The position numbers and the translations under genes are program-made. The notes beneath the pieces were generated by a model. It was not told where the DNA came from and ran no database searches. It saw only the letters and a list, made by a program, of their open reading frames with translations. A stretch of DNA of 64,000 bases from Dryocosmus kuriphilus. Lineage: Eukaryota; Arthropoda; Insecta; Hymenoptera; Cynipidae. Shown here piece by piece: positions 30,785-39,698 of this stretch (positions are counted from its first letter, which is position 1; each line of letters opens with the position of its first letter). The stretch lies in NCBI GenBank assembly GCA_038277395.1, contig CM076195.1, positions 53,763,551-53,827,550 of the forward strand. The letters run 5' to 3'.

Positions 30785-30836
30785 TGACGAAGGGAGAGGT
30801 TATTGCTTCAAATATTTGACCGAAAGGAGAGGTAAC
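30785..30836 (+). repeat. Purine-rich direct repeat between integrase and the dsRBD frame
   Basis: TGACGAAGGGAGAGGTTA (30785-30802) is repeated as TGACCGAAAGGAGAGGTAAC (30817-30836), 32 bp apart. Purine tracts of this kind resemble polypurine or splice-enhancer-like signals. The repeat lies in the 78-bp spacer between the integrase stop and the next open frame. Confidence 0.5.
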
Positions 30837-30840
30837 GTAG

Positions 30841-31263
30841 TTGAAATTCGACAAAGGACCTTTAGAAGAGCTGACAGCCGAATATGACTTAACCAAACCC
30901 CTTTTCACCCTTCATAAAGTCATCGGAGTTCCACATCACGGGAGTTTTGTGGTGAAATGTTTAGTGAAGGATGAAAAACGCGGAAACTTGTTTATAAAGT
31001 ATAGCAATAAGGAGTCAAACATTAAAATGGCAGAGCATTCTGCGGCGAAAAAGATCATGCAAGAACGTGAAGAGTTTTATTTCTTTATCGAGGAAAAGTA
31101 TACCGAAAATAATAATGAGGATACGTATGTCCTTTGTTTAGATAATGATACAAAAGTATTGATAAAATTATACAATTAGGGAAATAGTTGTAAGTTTTGT
31201 TATTCAAGGGGGCACAGAATAAAAAATTATGACAAGAAAGTTAAGAGAAATAAACGCCTTTGA
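30841..31263 (+). pseudogene. E2 accessory frame: dsRNA-binding domain plus CCHC-like knuckle
   Basis: The frame opens after a TAG at 30838, in the same phase as integrase but separated by four stops (two TAA, TGA, TAG). The first in-frame ATG is at 31027, so a start or splice junction is missing or lost. Residues about 6-75 read GPLEELTAEYDLTKPLFTLH, VIGVPHHGSFVVKCLV and YSNKESNIKMAEHSAAKKIM. This is the dsRBD order: helix with P.EEL, P.F strand, G..H..F.V.C.V strands, and a final S-K-x-x-A...AA.kI helix. After the TAG at 31177 the same frame continues GNSCKFCYSRGHRIKNYDKK, a C-x2-C-x4-H-x4-(C to Y) zinc knuckle, to a TGA at 31261. A cellular dsRBD captured by a retroelement is the best reading. 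Lineage and function are inference. Confidence 0.65.
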
Positions 31264-31595
31264 GCAGGACATAGAAAATAAGGGATCTTAGAGTAGAAAG
31301 TACCTAAAGTTCGTAATGTATCTTAAAATAATTACAACTCCGAATCATTAGCATAAACTATATTTTACATAAATCTGGATTGTGAAAGCTTATCATATAT
31401 AATCTTATATCATAAACTTATACATGCTATAAAATAAATTTTCATGCATAAATTAACATAAAAAGCTTTCTAAAAAAGACGAAAAAAACAAGCAAAGAAG
31501 AAGGAAGAGGATTTGGTGGTTGCCTTCTACTTTCCTCTTTCTGGAAGGCTAACAAAAACAATTTAAATTATTTTAATATAATTTTCAATAAACAG
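31264..31595 (+). other. Spacer between the dsRBD frame and env
   Basis: AT-rich, with no reading frame and no recognised domain. It may contain the leader or acceptor site for an env transcript; no specific site can be defended. Confidence 0.4.
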
Positions 31596-32910
31596 ATGAA
31601 TCCGTTCAATTCACACACAAGGACGACTATGTGGAAGTGGATTCTATTTACATTACTCCTCATCGTCCTAGGATATGCATCACGGTGGGATATGCATCCT
31701 CCACATCGGGAAATTCAGCCAACAATTCTATTTTGACGAAATCCTAAACATCATCCATTATAATTACAAAACCTGTCTCCAAAATTTAACCAAGCAGGAC
31801 TGTCGTCACGAACTGAAATTGGACACCATGACAACAAAACTCAACAGAATTGAAACAGAATACAGCAAACTACAGCGAATACTTTTAGAAATTAAAAAAT
31901 GCAAACCAGAAAAGATTAATCAACCCAGAACTATACGAAAATGCAAAGTTCCAATGCTAGGATTCATAGGAACGAAAGTTAAACTAGACAAAATAATTTA
32001 AGCTGAATCCTAAGACAACAAACTCACGTAATTAAGGCTGAAATGCAAGATATACAAAACGGAATTTTGAGAACAGCTGAAATTTTAATTTTAACATTTT
32101 AATGACATAATGATAAGCGTCAGAGGAAATAAAATACATCCAACATTGATCACAAATAATCAACTTAAGGAAATCATTACTGAAATTCATAATGTCGCAA
32201 GTGCTCAAGAATTGCATACCTTTTCTAGATAGAACTAAATACATATCAATTATACAGAATGCACTAGTATATCTGGAATACTATAAATCATGCATAAGAG
32301 CCATAAATCATATTATTTGTGATTCAAATTAACCAATATATTCAACTGCAGCTAATACAAATTGTGAAATTTAAATGTTAATAAAACCATCTACAGAAAC
32401 TATTCCAAAATGTGATGTGAGAGTTAACTTACACGATGGAACATTCTGGACACAAATTCCTTCACTATAAGCCTGGTTGTATTCAACAAGTCAAAGTCAA
32501 CTCCTCACTATTAATCGCCTAAGCAGAAATACGGAAAGAGGATATATATCTGGATCAGGACTATTAAAATTTGGAAATGGATGTACAGCAAAATCAGAGA
32601 CCACAAATCCAAAGAATACGTATACAATCCAGACATCTCTCTAAATTTAACCAATATATCTTTCATATTAGCAAATTTCCCGAAATTCACGATGATTCAA
32701 AGTCAAACTTTGCAAACTCAACCTGCTAAAATTTGGAAGGAATTACAAAAAGGAGAACCCTTAACAAAAACTAAAGAAAGACTACTGGATTTTGAAAAAA
32801 AAACATTACTATAAACGGAAAGATTACACCACTATTGGAATTTCAATTGGAATAATAGTACCAATGTTATTAACAATAATATACTGTATCCGAAAAGCAC
32901 TAATAAGTGA
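31596..32910 (+). pseudogene. env: E2 envelope-like gene, decayed
   Basis: ATG 31596 opens a signal-peptide-like N terminus (WKWILFTLLLIVLGYASRW) but hits a stop after about 46 codons. A frameshift leads into 31675-32001, whose C-terminal part contains RKCKVPMLGFIG, at the place where errantivirus Env has a cleavage site followed by a hydrophobic start of the second subunit. Further pieces in broken frames include NKIHPTLITNNQLKEIITEI and, at 32822-32908, a single transmembrane segment (GISIGIIVPMLLTIIYCI) with a short basic tail. Position after pol, signal peptide, fusion-region-like site and terminal membrane anchor support an errantivirus-type class of Env. Many stops make it non-functional. 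Confidence 0.65.
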
Positions 32911-33179
32911 ATGCCAAAATTAAAACATTAAACCCATAAGACAAAACAGATACGATAATACGAAAGTGAAAATTACATCATTATTAATTGAGAAAAACAA
33001 TTCTCAATGTAGCAGCGAAATAAAGAAACAGCGAGCATCATGGACAAGTAATCAAGAGACCAGTATTGTAGAATTTTCCTTAACTAGCATCCGCATTGAC
33101 GGTTTAAGTTACCAGATTATGAGTGAAGAAAATTTATTAAGGGGCATTTTTTTCAGCTCCAACTCGGAATAATATAGAG
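32911..33179 (+). other. E2 region downstream of env
   Basis: The 68-codon frame at 32966-33172 (basic and S-rich) is unrecognised. A short purine-rich stretch (GAAGAAAATTTATTAAGGGG) near 33124-33143 could be a remnant of a polypurine tract, but no LTR was confirmed after it. Confidence 0.3.
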
Positions 33180-34100
33180 TTGGCCTTGAGTTGACTCTTA
33201 CTTGACATTAAGTTGTTAAAGAAACCCCAAATTTAAGTTCAGCGTTCCCAAAACCTTAAATATGTATTTTTTAGGATTTTTTATCGGCTTTTTTTACGAT
33301 TTGACCTTCAAATGACCTTGAACCTGATGTGATGGAGGTCAACTGACCTTGGATTCGGAATCAGCGGTCCCAAAAACCCCCCAGGATACCCTAGTCAAGT
33401 CCGGTGATCAAGCTTACCTATTTTGTATTTACATATCCTGCACAGAAATTATTAATAACACCACCCCCTCTACTCTCCTTAAGGTGGGGGGTGGGGGGAG
33501 TTAGAAAGGCTAAAAATTGAAAATAAGTGTGAAGGTAGCTCATAGTGAGTTCATAGTCTACATTATTAAGCAAATACAGGTTTGACAACTGTATACAAGC
33601 GGTGAAGTTATAAGTTGTTAAGCTTTTGAAGGGGAGGTGGGGATCAAAAGGGAGGTGTAGGTGGGCCATTTATGGTGGAATTGACTTCTTATTGTTAGTG
33701 GATACTGTAGGAATTTTTTCGAATTTTTTGGCCCAAAAATGATTTGGGTAAAAAACCGGCCTTAGTGTTTCGATAAATTCTCAGAATTTTATAAAGTTGA
33801 CATTAATGAAGATTATATGCATAAAATAATGCAACAATAATTTTAAGTTGCGATAAATCCTAAGAAAGGGTTTCAAAACCATCAGAAATTTAACCTTGAC
33901 AATTAAAATTTTCTGTAAAAAGAGAAAGTGAAAGTCTATTGAGGAAGGGTAAAGGAATTATATTCTTAACTAAATGTAATAAGTAAGAAAACACCAAATA
34001 TGAATCAGCGACACCGGCAAGCAGCTATGAGAAAAAATAAGAAAATAATTTTTATGAAGTTTTCGGTGTCGCCGATCCGGCACAGTTATTAGGCACATAT
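33180..34100. other. Unclassified repeat-like region with TGACCT half-sites
   Basis: Between 33300 and 33352 there are three TGACCT motifs and one AGGTCA. A GC-skewed GTGGGGGGTGGGGGG run lies near 33484-33500. GCGACACCG (34008-34016) and CGGTGTCGC (34064-34072) form a 9-bp inverted repeat. No coding content is recognised. It may be a non-autonomous element inserted after E2 env. Confidence 0.35.
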
Positions 34101-34763
34101 ATGTATATATTTATATGTAGATTTAATATCATTAGCAATTATTAAGAACAAAACAAAAAAAATGACACACAGAGAAATGAAAACAAAAGGGTAAACGTAG
34201 AATTGGGAATACACCAACAGAATTACAATTCATGGGAAGGACACGGAACGTCTTCAGGTGATACGTGATCGTCCAACCATACCTCCTGGATTTATAGAGT
34301 TGAAAACGAGAACGGGAAGCGACAGAATTAAAATAAATAATTTCGCCTACTAAAATGCATATGGTTACACCAATCAAAATTATTACCGTTTGGAATGAGG
34401 TAGACTCTGCCGCACGTGCATGTTATCTCCTCCCCGAAGATCAAACGCAGAAATCGGCCCCAAAGACAGAATCTGTTATTAGAATCCTTGCACCTGAAAT
34501 ATATCGAAAGAGAAGAAATGAGATAAAGACTCACATACATACATATATATATAAACAATTATGCATCTAGAAACACGAGTGGCAAATACAACAGAATAAC
34601 CCGAGACAAAAGGATGACTCATGGGGCACGTGATGACAGAATTGCTGCTCGCGACTTTCTCGCGGAGGCACATATAGTTTCCACAAGGTCGAAAATTTCT
34701 TGGAAGTAAAGGAAAGTCTCCTCCCGTGCGTCATGCAAGCGTTGCAATTGCCACTGGGCAGGA
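34101..34763. other. Stretch without a recognised gene
   Basis: A 71-codon plus-strand frame (34355-34570) has no recognisable domain. A short (TA)n-like ACATACATATATATATA run lies near 34537-34553. It may be the 5' portion of the LTR-like region that follows. Confidence 0.35.
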
Positions 34764-35000
34764 TTTCACCTACAAATATTTATCTTTGTCTTTTGGTTAT
34801 CTGAGACCCAAGGGAAGTTCCTGGTGAAGATCGACCGAGGCGATTGCTATAAAATTCTGTGTAAGAATAGGTAATCTCGCCTACAAACATTTATCTTTAT
34901 CTTTTGGTTATCTGAGATCCCAAGCAAGTTTCAGGTGAGGATTGACCGAGGCGATCACTACAAAATTCTATAGAAGAATAGGTGGTTTCGTCTAAAACTA
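34764..35000 (+). repeat. 111-bp direct repeat, 2.1 copies
   Basis: Units start at 34764, 34875 and (partial) 34986. Each has CTACAAAYATTTATCTTT, CTTTTGGTTATCTGAGA, GACCGAGGCGAT and AAAATTCTRT plus GAATAGGT. Tandem copies of this size are common in the U3 part of LTRs. Confidence 0.85.
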
Positions 35001-36453
35001 GTTATCTAAAAATGTTTTTCTTACGGACAGGCATTTGTTTGTTTTTTTTTTCTTTACCGGAAGTCTCGAAAGGTCCAATCCATGTATGCAGCAAAGAGAA
35101 AGGGCCTCCTCGTTCTCCACTATGAGACCGGGATACAGCCAGCCCTGAAAGGAAGGAACGGTACGGCTATACCCTTTCACTCACTCTTGTGTGGAGGAGT
35201 TCGGAATCTCTCTCTTCCCCAACGGCGGCTGATAAGGACTAGCGAAGAAAGGACAAGAAGGTGGAACGGACGAATCAGAAGCGGAACTTATCGGCTATCC
35301 TTCTCCTGATCGTTGCGAATATCGAAATTAAGTTTGTGCGTGCCAGCCTTTCCCCCAGTCTTGTAAATACCTATGGTTCTGTTTATTGTTTAGTAAGCAG
35401 GAAGACGCTCTGACATTGTGTAACCTCGAAGCGTCGCGTCGACATGACCTATCCCAGCTGTAATCAAAGGTGGGAATCAGATTCCTCAATGGTTTAGCCA
35501 AGCGGTATTGCTAGTACAATTCATTATATATTTTCTCTCACATTTTCGAACTCCTTGACTAAACCATTTATTATATTGATAAAGTGATAATATATACTGG
35601 TAAATTTTTATAATAACCCGTAGTGCCGAATGTCCAAATTGATTTCCGTGATTTCTTTTCTTTGTATTTATTTTGTTTGGGATCCCCCTTTTCGACCTTT
35701 TTGACCCCAAAATTGTGATACTCTTATTTTATTGAGAATCTAGGTGATTTTATTAATTTGAGACTTGATTCTGTACATTTTGACTCCCAATTATGACACC
35801 CTTGCCTTTAGTTATTGTAATCGAGTACTACCCAAAAATTCTAATATCTGTATCTCATATATTTTAATCGAGTACCCTCCAGAATTATGACAACCTTGAC
35901 TTTAATTATTGTATTATATGTGTATAATTATTGTATTTTGTGAAAGTTATTTCTCATTGTTGTCTCCTATTATTTTTTTGCGACTTTTTTGAATAGCGAT
36001 TTCCCTAATATTCTATTATCGTATGTTTTTTACCTTTGTATCTTAATTAGGAGCTTTATCCTATGGTTAAGATATTATATATTGTCAAGACCCCTTCGCT
36101 TCTTCTCTCTTTTATTTTTGAGCTATTTTTACATTTTTTATAATTCTGTTGTTTTCTTTTAACCTCTCTGATTTGCCCGATTGTAAAATTTTTACTTTTA
36201 AGAAATTGAGTAAATTGTTTTTAATTATTGTAATGTACATACGAGCTTTGTAATTAAGTACCCCCCCCCCCCCCCCCTTCCATTGTGTGTTTAGGCTGAG
36301 CTAGTTGTTTTGTCGACCCTAATTTTAGCCTTTCGAATTTTATTTGTCGCTTACCTATTTCTTTATCTTTTATTTTTCGGTATCTTTATCGTTTATCTAT
36401 ATCCCCCTCACCCACTTTGGTTAAACAGGTCCACCTTTGTCCCAAGAAAGAAC
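34764..36453 (+). mobile_element. LTR-like region of a third retroelement (3' end fixed by a primer-binding site)
   Basis: It begins with 111-bp repeats of the U3 kind, ends with T/C-rich sequence, and is followed at 36454 by a tRNA-Lys-type primer-binding site. A C17 tract lies at 36261-36277. The 5' end is not defined. The strand is inferred from the primer-binding site. Confidence 0.45.
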
Positions 36454-36464
36454 TGGCGCCCAAC
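36454..36464 (+). promoter_or_regulatory. Retroelement primer-binding site, tRNA-Lys type
   Basis: TGGCGCCCAAC is complementary to the 3' end of insect tRNA-Lys (ending GTTGGGCG plus CCA), the usual minus-strand primer site of many LTR elements. It lies immediately downstream of the LTR-like region. The match extends only about 11 bases. Confidence 0.65.
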
Positions 36465-37600
36465 AATTTGTTGTATATAAATCTAGACAATGTTTAAGAG
36501 TTATTTTTAATTAGATAATTTGTTTAACCTTCTTCATCTTGATTAGGGGCCTTAGTGCGCTATTTACAGAGACCACATAAAAAGGAGCGTTACATGGCAC
36601 AAAGAAGTTTTCACTTTAACCGCCCGATTGAGTTTTACCTTCTGTAATACAAACCGATGGAATCCCAAAAAATCCTCTATTTTAGAAATTCGCCTAGATA
36701 AACTTTCTAATTGTGAAACGATCGGAATATCATTTGAGGGTTCTGGGACGGAGACACTAGATAACTTAGATGTACTCGAATCTAACAAAGTTAAGTCAAA
36801 GTCGAGAATTTTCAAAATCCGCGGCACCAAGCTCGATTTCAATTGCAGCCGATGTTGACATGCTAACAGAACTGCACTCACTAAAACACTATAGTGATGA
36901 CATCAAGGTACTCACTGGAATCGCTAGACTCACCATATTTCTTCGTGGACAGACACAAAGGAATGTTGTTCTCTTGACAAGGATCGTTGTAATCCATCGT
37001 CGATGCGGAGGATGAGCAAGGATTACTTGACATAATGTTTAAAGACTGAAGGGCTTATGCAAAGATGAGTCAATGCACTGCCATAAAAATTGATCACAGC
37101 TGCAAAACCTCTGTGACGAATCATAAGATGTGACCATTCGGACCATTAAAAGAAAGAAGTGAGTCATCCATAGAAGATAATATTACACTTTCTTTACATA
37201 AGACACACTATACACTCACATCTCACAGAAACACCCATATTCACTAATACAATTCGTTACACCATAAAACTCACTACTAGAATCCCAATCGCGGATATTT
37301 AAAATTTTATAGAATGAGATGAACCACATATATAAATATGCTTACAATATTAGCGGATGAAACCAATTAATGCCCGACAAGAATTAAAAAGATTACGACA
37401 TAAATAGCTAGAAACGTCAAAAATCAAAAAGTTAGTAATCATGTACCCATGTGAATTTGTATACGTAAACATACGTATATGTTAAAATTGAGAATTTTTT
37501 CTGGAAACAAACAAATCAAAGGCGAAAATCAAATAACGGTTATTCTCTGGTATATACCAAAATATAGTAACTAATTTCATCGAGGACTATGAACATCATA
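36465..37600. other. Retroelement leader or unrelated sequence
   Basis: Open frames occur on both strands at 36564-36881 (minus, 105 codons, IVSQLESLSRRISKIEDFLG) and 36628-37015 (plus), and neither is recognised. The minus frame has coiled-coil-like heptads. The remainder to 37600 is AT-rich with no clear coding region. Confidence 0.35.
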
Positions 37601-37612
37601 AAAAGAGAGGGC
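37601..37612 (+). promoter_or_regulatory. Polypurine-tract-like sequence before the right LTR copy
   Basis: AAAAGAGAGGGC directly precedes TGTTGCGCTCTCAAATTA, the start of the right LTR-like repeat. A purine run followed by TG is the normal arrangement at the 5' edge of a 3' LTR. Confidence 0.55.
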
Positions 37613-38424
37613 TGTTGCGCTCTCAAATTATTATTTTTAAATTTTAATAATTTTATCGTAACCCAGAATAATATAACTCTGCATTACCATAACACGTGTT
37701 GGAGCTAATTCTGACTAGACTCGCTCGACCAGGCGTCGACTTATGATAATTGTTTTACGGTTGATAAAGCGGTCAACTCAAGCTAATCAAAACTCATTAC
37801 CACATGCAGAGTAACTCTAGGTAATGCAGAATAGTCAGAAATGATAACCTAACCATGATAAAAGGAATCAAAAAAAACTTTTATTACCCCATTAATGAAT
37901 TCAATGTACCAGCTTTGATGATATGATAGGTAATTATAAGACTTAACCAAATAAGAAACTTGCCGAATAGATAGAAGCTTCAACGTATGATTATGTTTCG
38001 ATGACTAAATGTAGAACTGAGATCCGACAAGCAGAAGGAACAATGGAAGAATGGATTCAAAGGTCGAATCCATCAATAGTCAGTCAATAACCGACCAATA
38101 GTCAATCAATAACCATTTAATAATCAATTGATAAGCTATCAATAATCCATTCATAACCATCTGTCACCATCAGAAGGATTCTGTTTACTAATCTTATCAA
38201 TCCCCACCAAGAATCAATTGGCATTCTCCACAATGCGAGTATTTATACGTTATCATCCTTTATAGAAGTTCGTTTGATCCGTAATTCGAGAACCCCCGAA
38301 CACACGTGTAGGATGAAGAGACTCGACTGCACACGACTTGTAATATGAACTCATATTCTTCTTTTAATACCAGAGATAATGTTTCCAAACGAACTATAAA
38401 TATTGAGGGATGATAATTAGAATT

Positions 38425-38509
38425 GTACGCGACTTTCATCAAAAGGTTATTCGTACATGACTTTCGACAAAAGTTCATTTTACGTGACTTTCGCCAAAAG
38501 TTCAACTGT
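38425..38509 (+). repeat. 28-bp tandem repeat in LTR U3
   Basis: Three units of ACGTGACTTTCGNCAAAAG plus TTCATTNT (starts near 38425, 38453 and 38482) and a partial fourth at 38510 lie about 50-130 bp upstream of the TATA box, the position of LTR enhancers. Confidence 0.8.
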
Positions 38510-38556
38510 ACGTGACTATAACATAAACCGCTATCCTTCCAAGGGAAGCTGGAGGA

Positions 38557-38610
38557 TATATAAACCCCCAACTCTCCCCTAGGATTGCATTTTTAGTCCG
38601 TGCGGTCAGT
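38557..38610 (+). promoter_or_regulatory. LTR core promoter: TATA box and initiator
   Basis: TATATAA at 38557-38563 and TCAGT at 38606-38610. The spacing of about 45 bp is somewhat long. AGTCCGTGCGG around 38595 is an alternative start region. Confidence 0.5.
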
Positions 38611-39225
38611 CTGTACACGTCACCCTCTTAAATAATTTAAATAGCCTCAAGTTACAAGCATAACTGCACACACTGAACAAATTCCCTTTGATCACGACTA
38701 GTACGGTTATCGTAGTGTCTAGTTCGGGTTAAGTCCAAAGTGTCACATATACGGAAGAGAACTCACGAGTGGATTCGATCTGTAGTATTCCGTTCGTCTA
38801 TCGCTCGATTGGTGAAAGGAAAGTTACTTTGAAAAAGATTCTTGCCTCTCACTCTAGTCAACCTAACTCTGCGTAAGGATCTCTTCGCTGTCCTTTGAAT
38901 ATAGAGACACAAGCGTCTGAAATGAAAGGTAGGATAAGTTAACTTTGAGTAGGTATCATTTTATCGCCCTTTCTGAACAGAAAGGTAATGTAAGTTTTAC
39001 CATACATTTATTGTCACCTTTCTATCGATGTAGTCTTTCTTAATGTCTTCATAATAAACAACATTTTACCGAACAAAATCCCCGTAGAATTGTTAGTGAC
39101 AACGTACCCACAATGAATAATTGGTCAGGAATTACCACCCTGATTTAAATCAGCTAAACTCGCCTCTTATACACACTATTCTCGCCTTAACTCGAAACGT
39201 AACAAAGACTACTACTATAGTTCAC

Positions 39226-39660
39226 GTAGTGGTCACCCCCCTATTTTCCAGTACGTTAACCCTCGAAGTATCCTGACTGATAGGGGAGAGAGCTTTGTGA
39301 GCAAGCTCATGAAAGATCTTCAGAAGTTATTCCAGTAAAGCAACTCACCACCTCTGGCTACCATCCCCAGACCAACGGAGCCCTTGAGAAGAGTCACATA
39401 GTCCTAACGGATTATTCAAGCGTTACGCTAACGGCTATGACGATTGGGACTGATTGTTCCCTTCGCCATGTTCGCTTATAATACATCAGTGCACGAAGCG
39501 ACTAATTTTACAAAGTAATGTTCTTTGGTCTAATGGCACGGACGCCGAAAGCCCAAGGCGAAGAATTCGAGGCCTACGACCCCACCTACGCGATCGACAG
39601 ATATCGCAAAAACACAAACTGATAAAGTTAGTGTCGTCCAATGCTAATCTCTAAAAAGCA
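39226..39660 (+). pseudogene. Integrase 3' part (probably E1, resumed after the E2 insertion)
   Basis: IFQYVNPRSILTDRGESF then VSKLMKDLQKLFQ is the second-Asp region of an integrase core (TDRG). In other frames follow a GYHPQTNGALEKSH-type segment (Glu of D-D-E) and AYNTSVHEATNFTK. This begins within the core where the E1 integrase at 20550-20725 breaks off, with roughly 20 residues missing between them. It therefore fits the other half of E1, split by E2. An independent fragment of a related element is the alternative. Stops and frameshifts are present. Confidence 0.65.
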
Positions 39661-39698
39661 GGGCCCGAAGGAAGAAAATCTAAGGACAGAAAACACAA

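Larger units (their letters stand above)
37614..39225 (+). mobile_element. LTR-like element, right copy (candidate 3' LTR of E2)
   Basis: The first 440 bp match 20726-21165. Further in are 28-bp repeats (38425-38509), a TATATAA box (38557-38563), an arthropod-type initiator TCAGT (38606-38610) about 45 bp later, and AATAAA (39053-39058). This is the layout of an LTR: U3 with enhancer repeats, core promoter, then polyadenylation signal. The 3' end lies somewhere between 39130 and 39240, where integrase sequence begins. No matching copy of the second half was seen near 21.2-22.5 kb. Confidence 0.6.

Noticed and set aside
36564..36881. Minus-strand frame as gag of the third element
   Set aside because: Its orientation is opposite to the primer-binding site, and no capsid motif is visible. 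It is left as unclassified.
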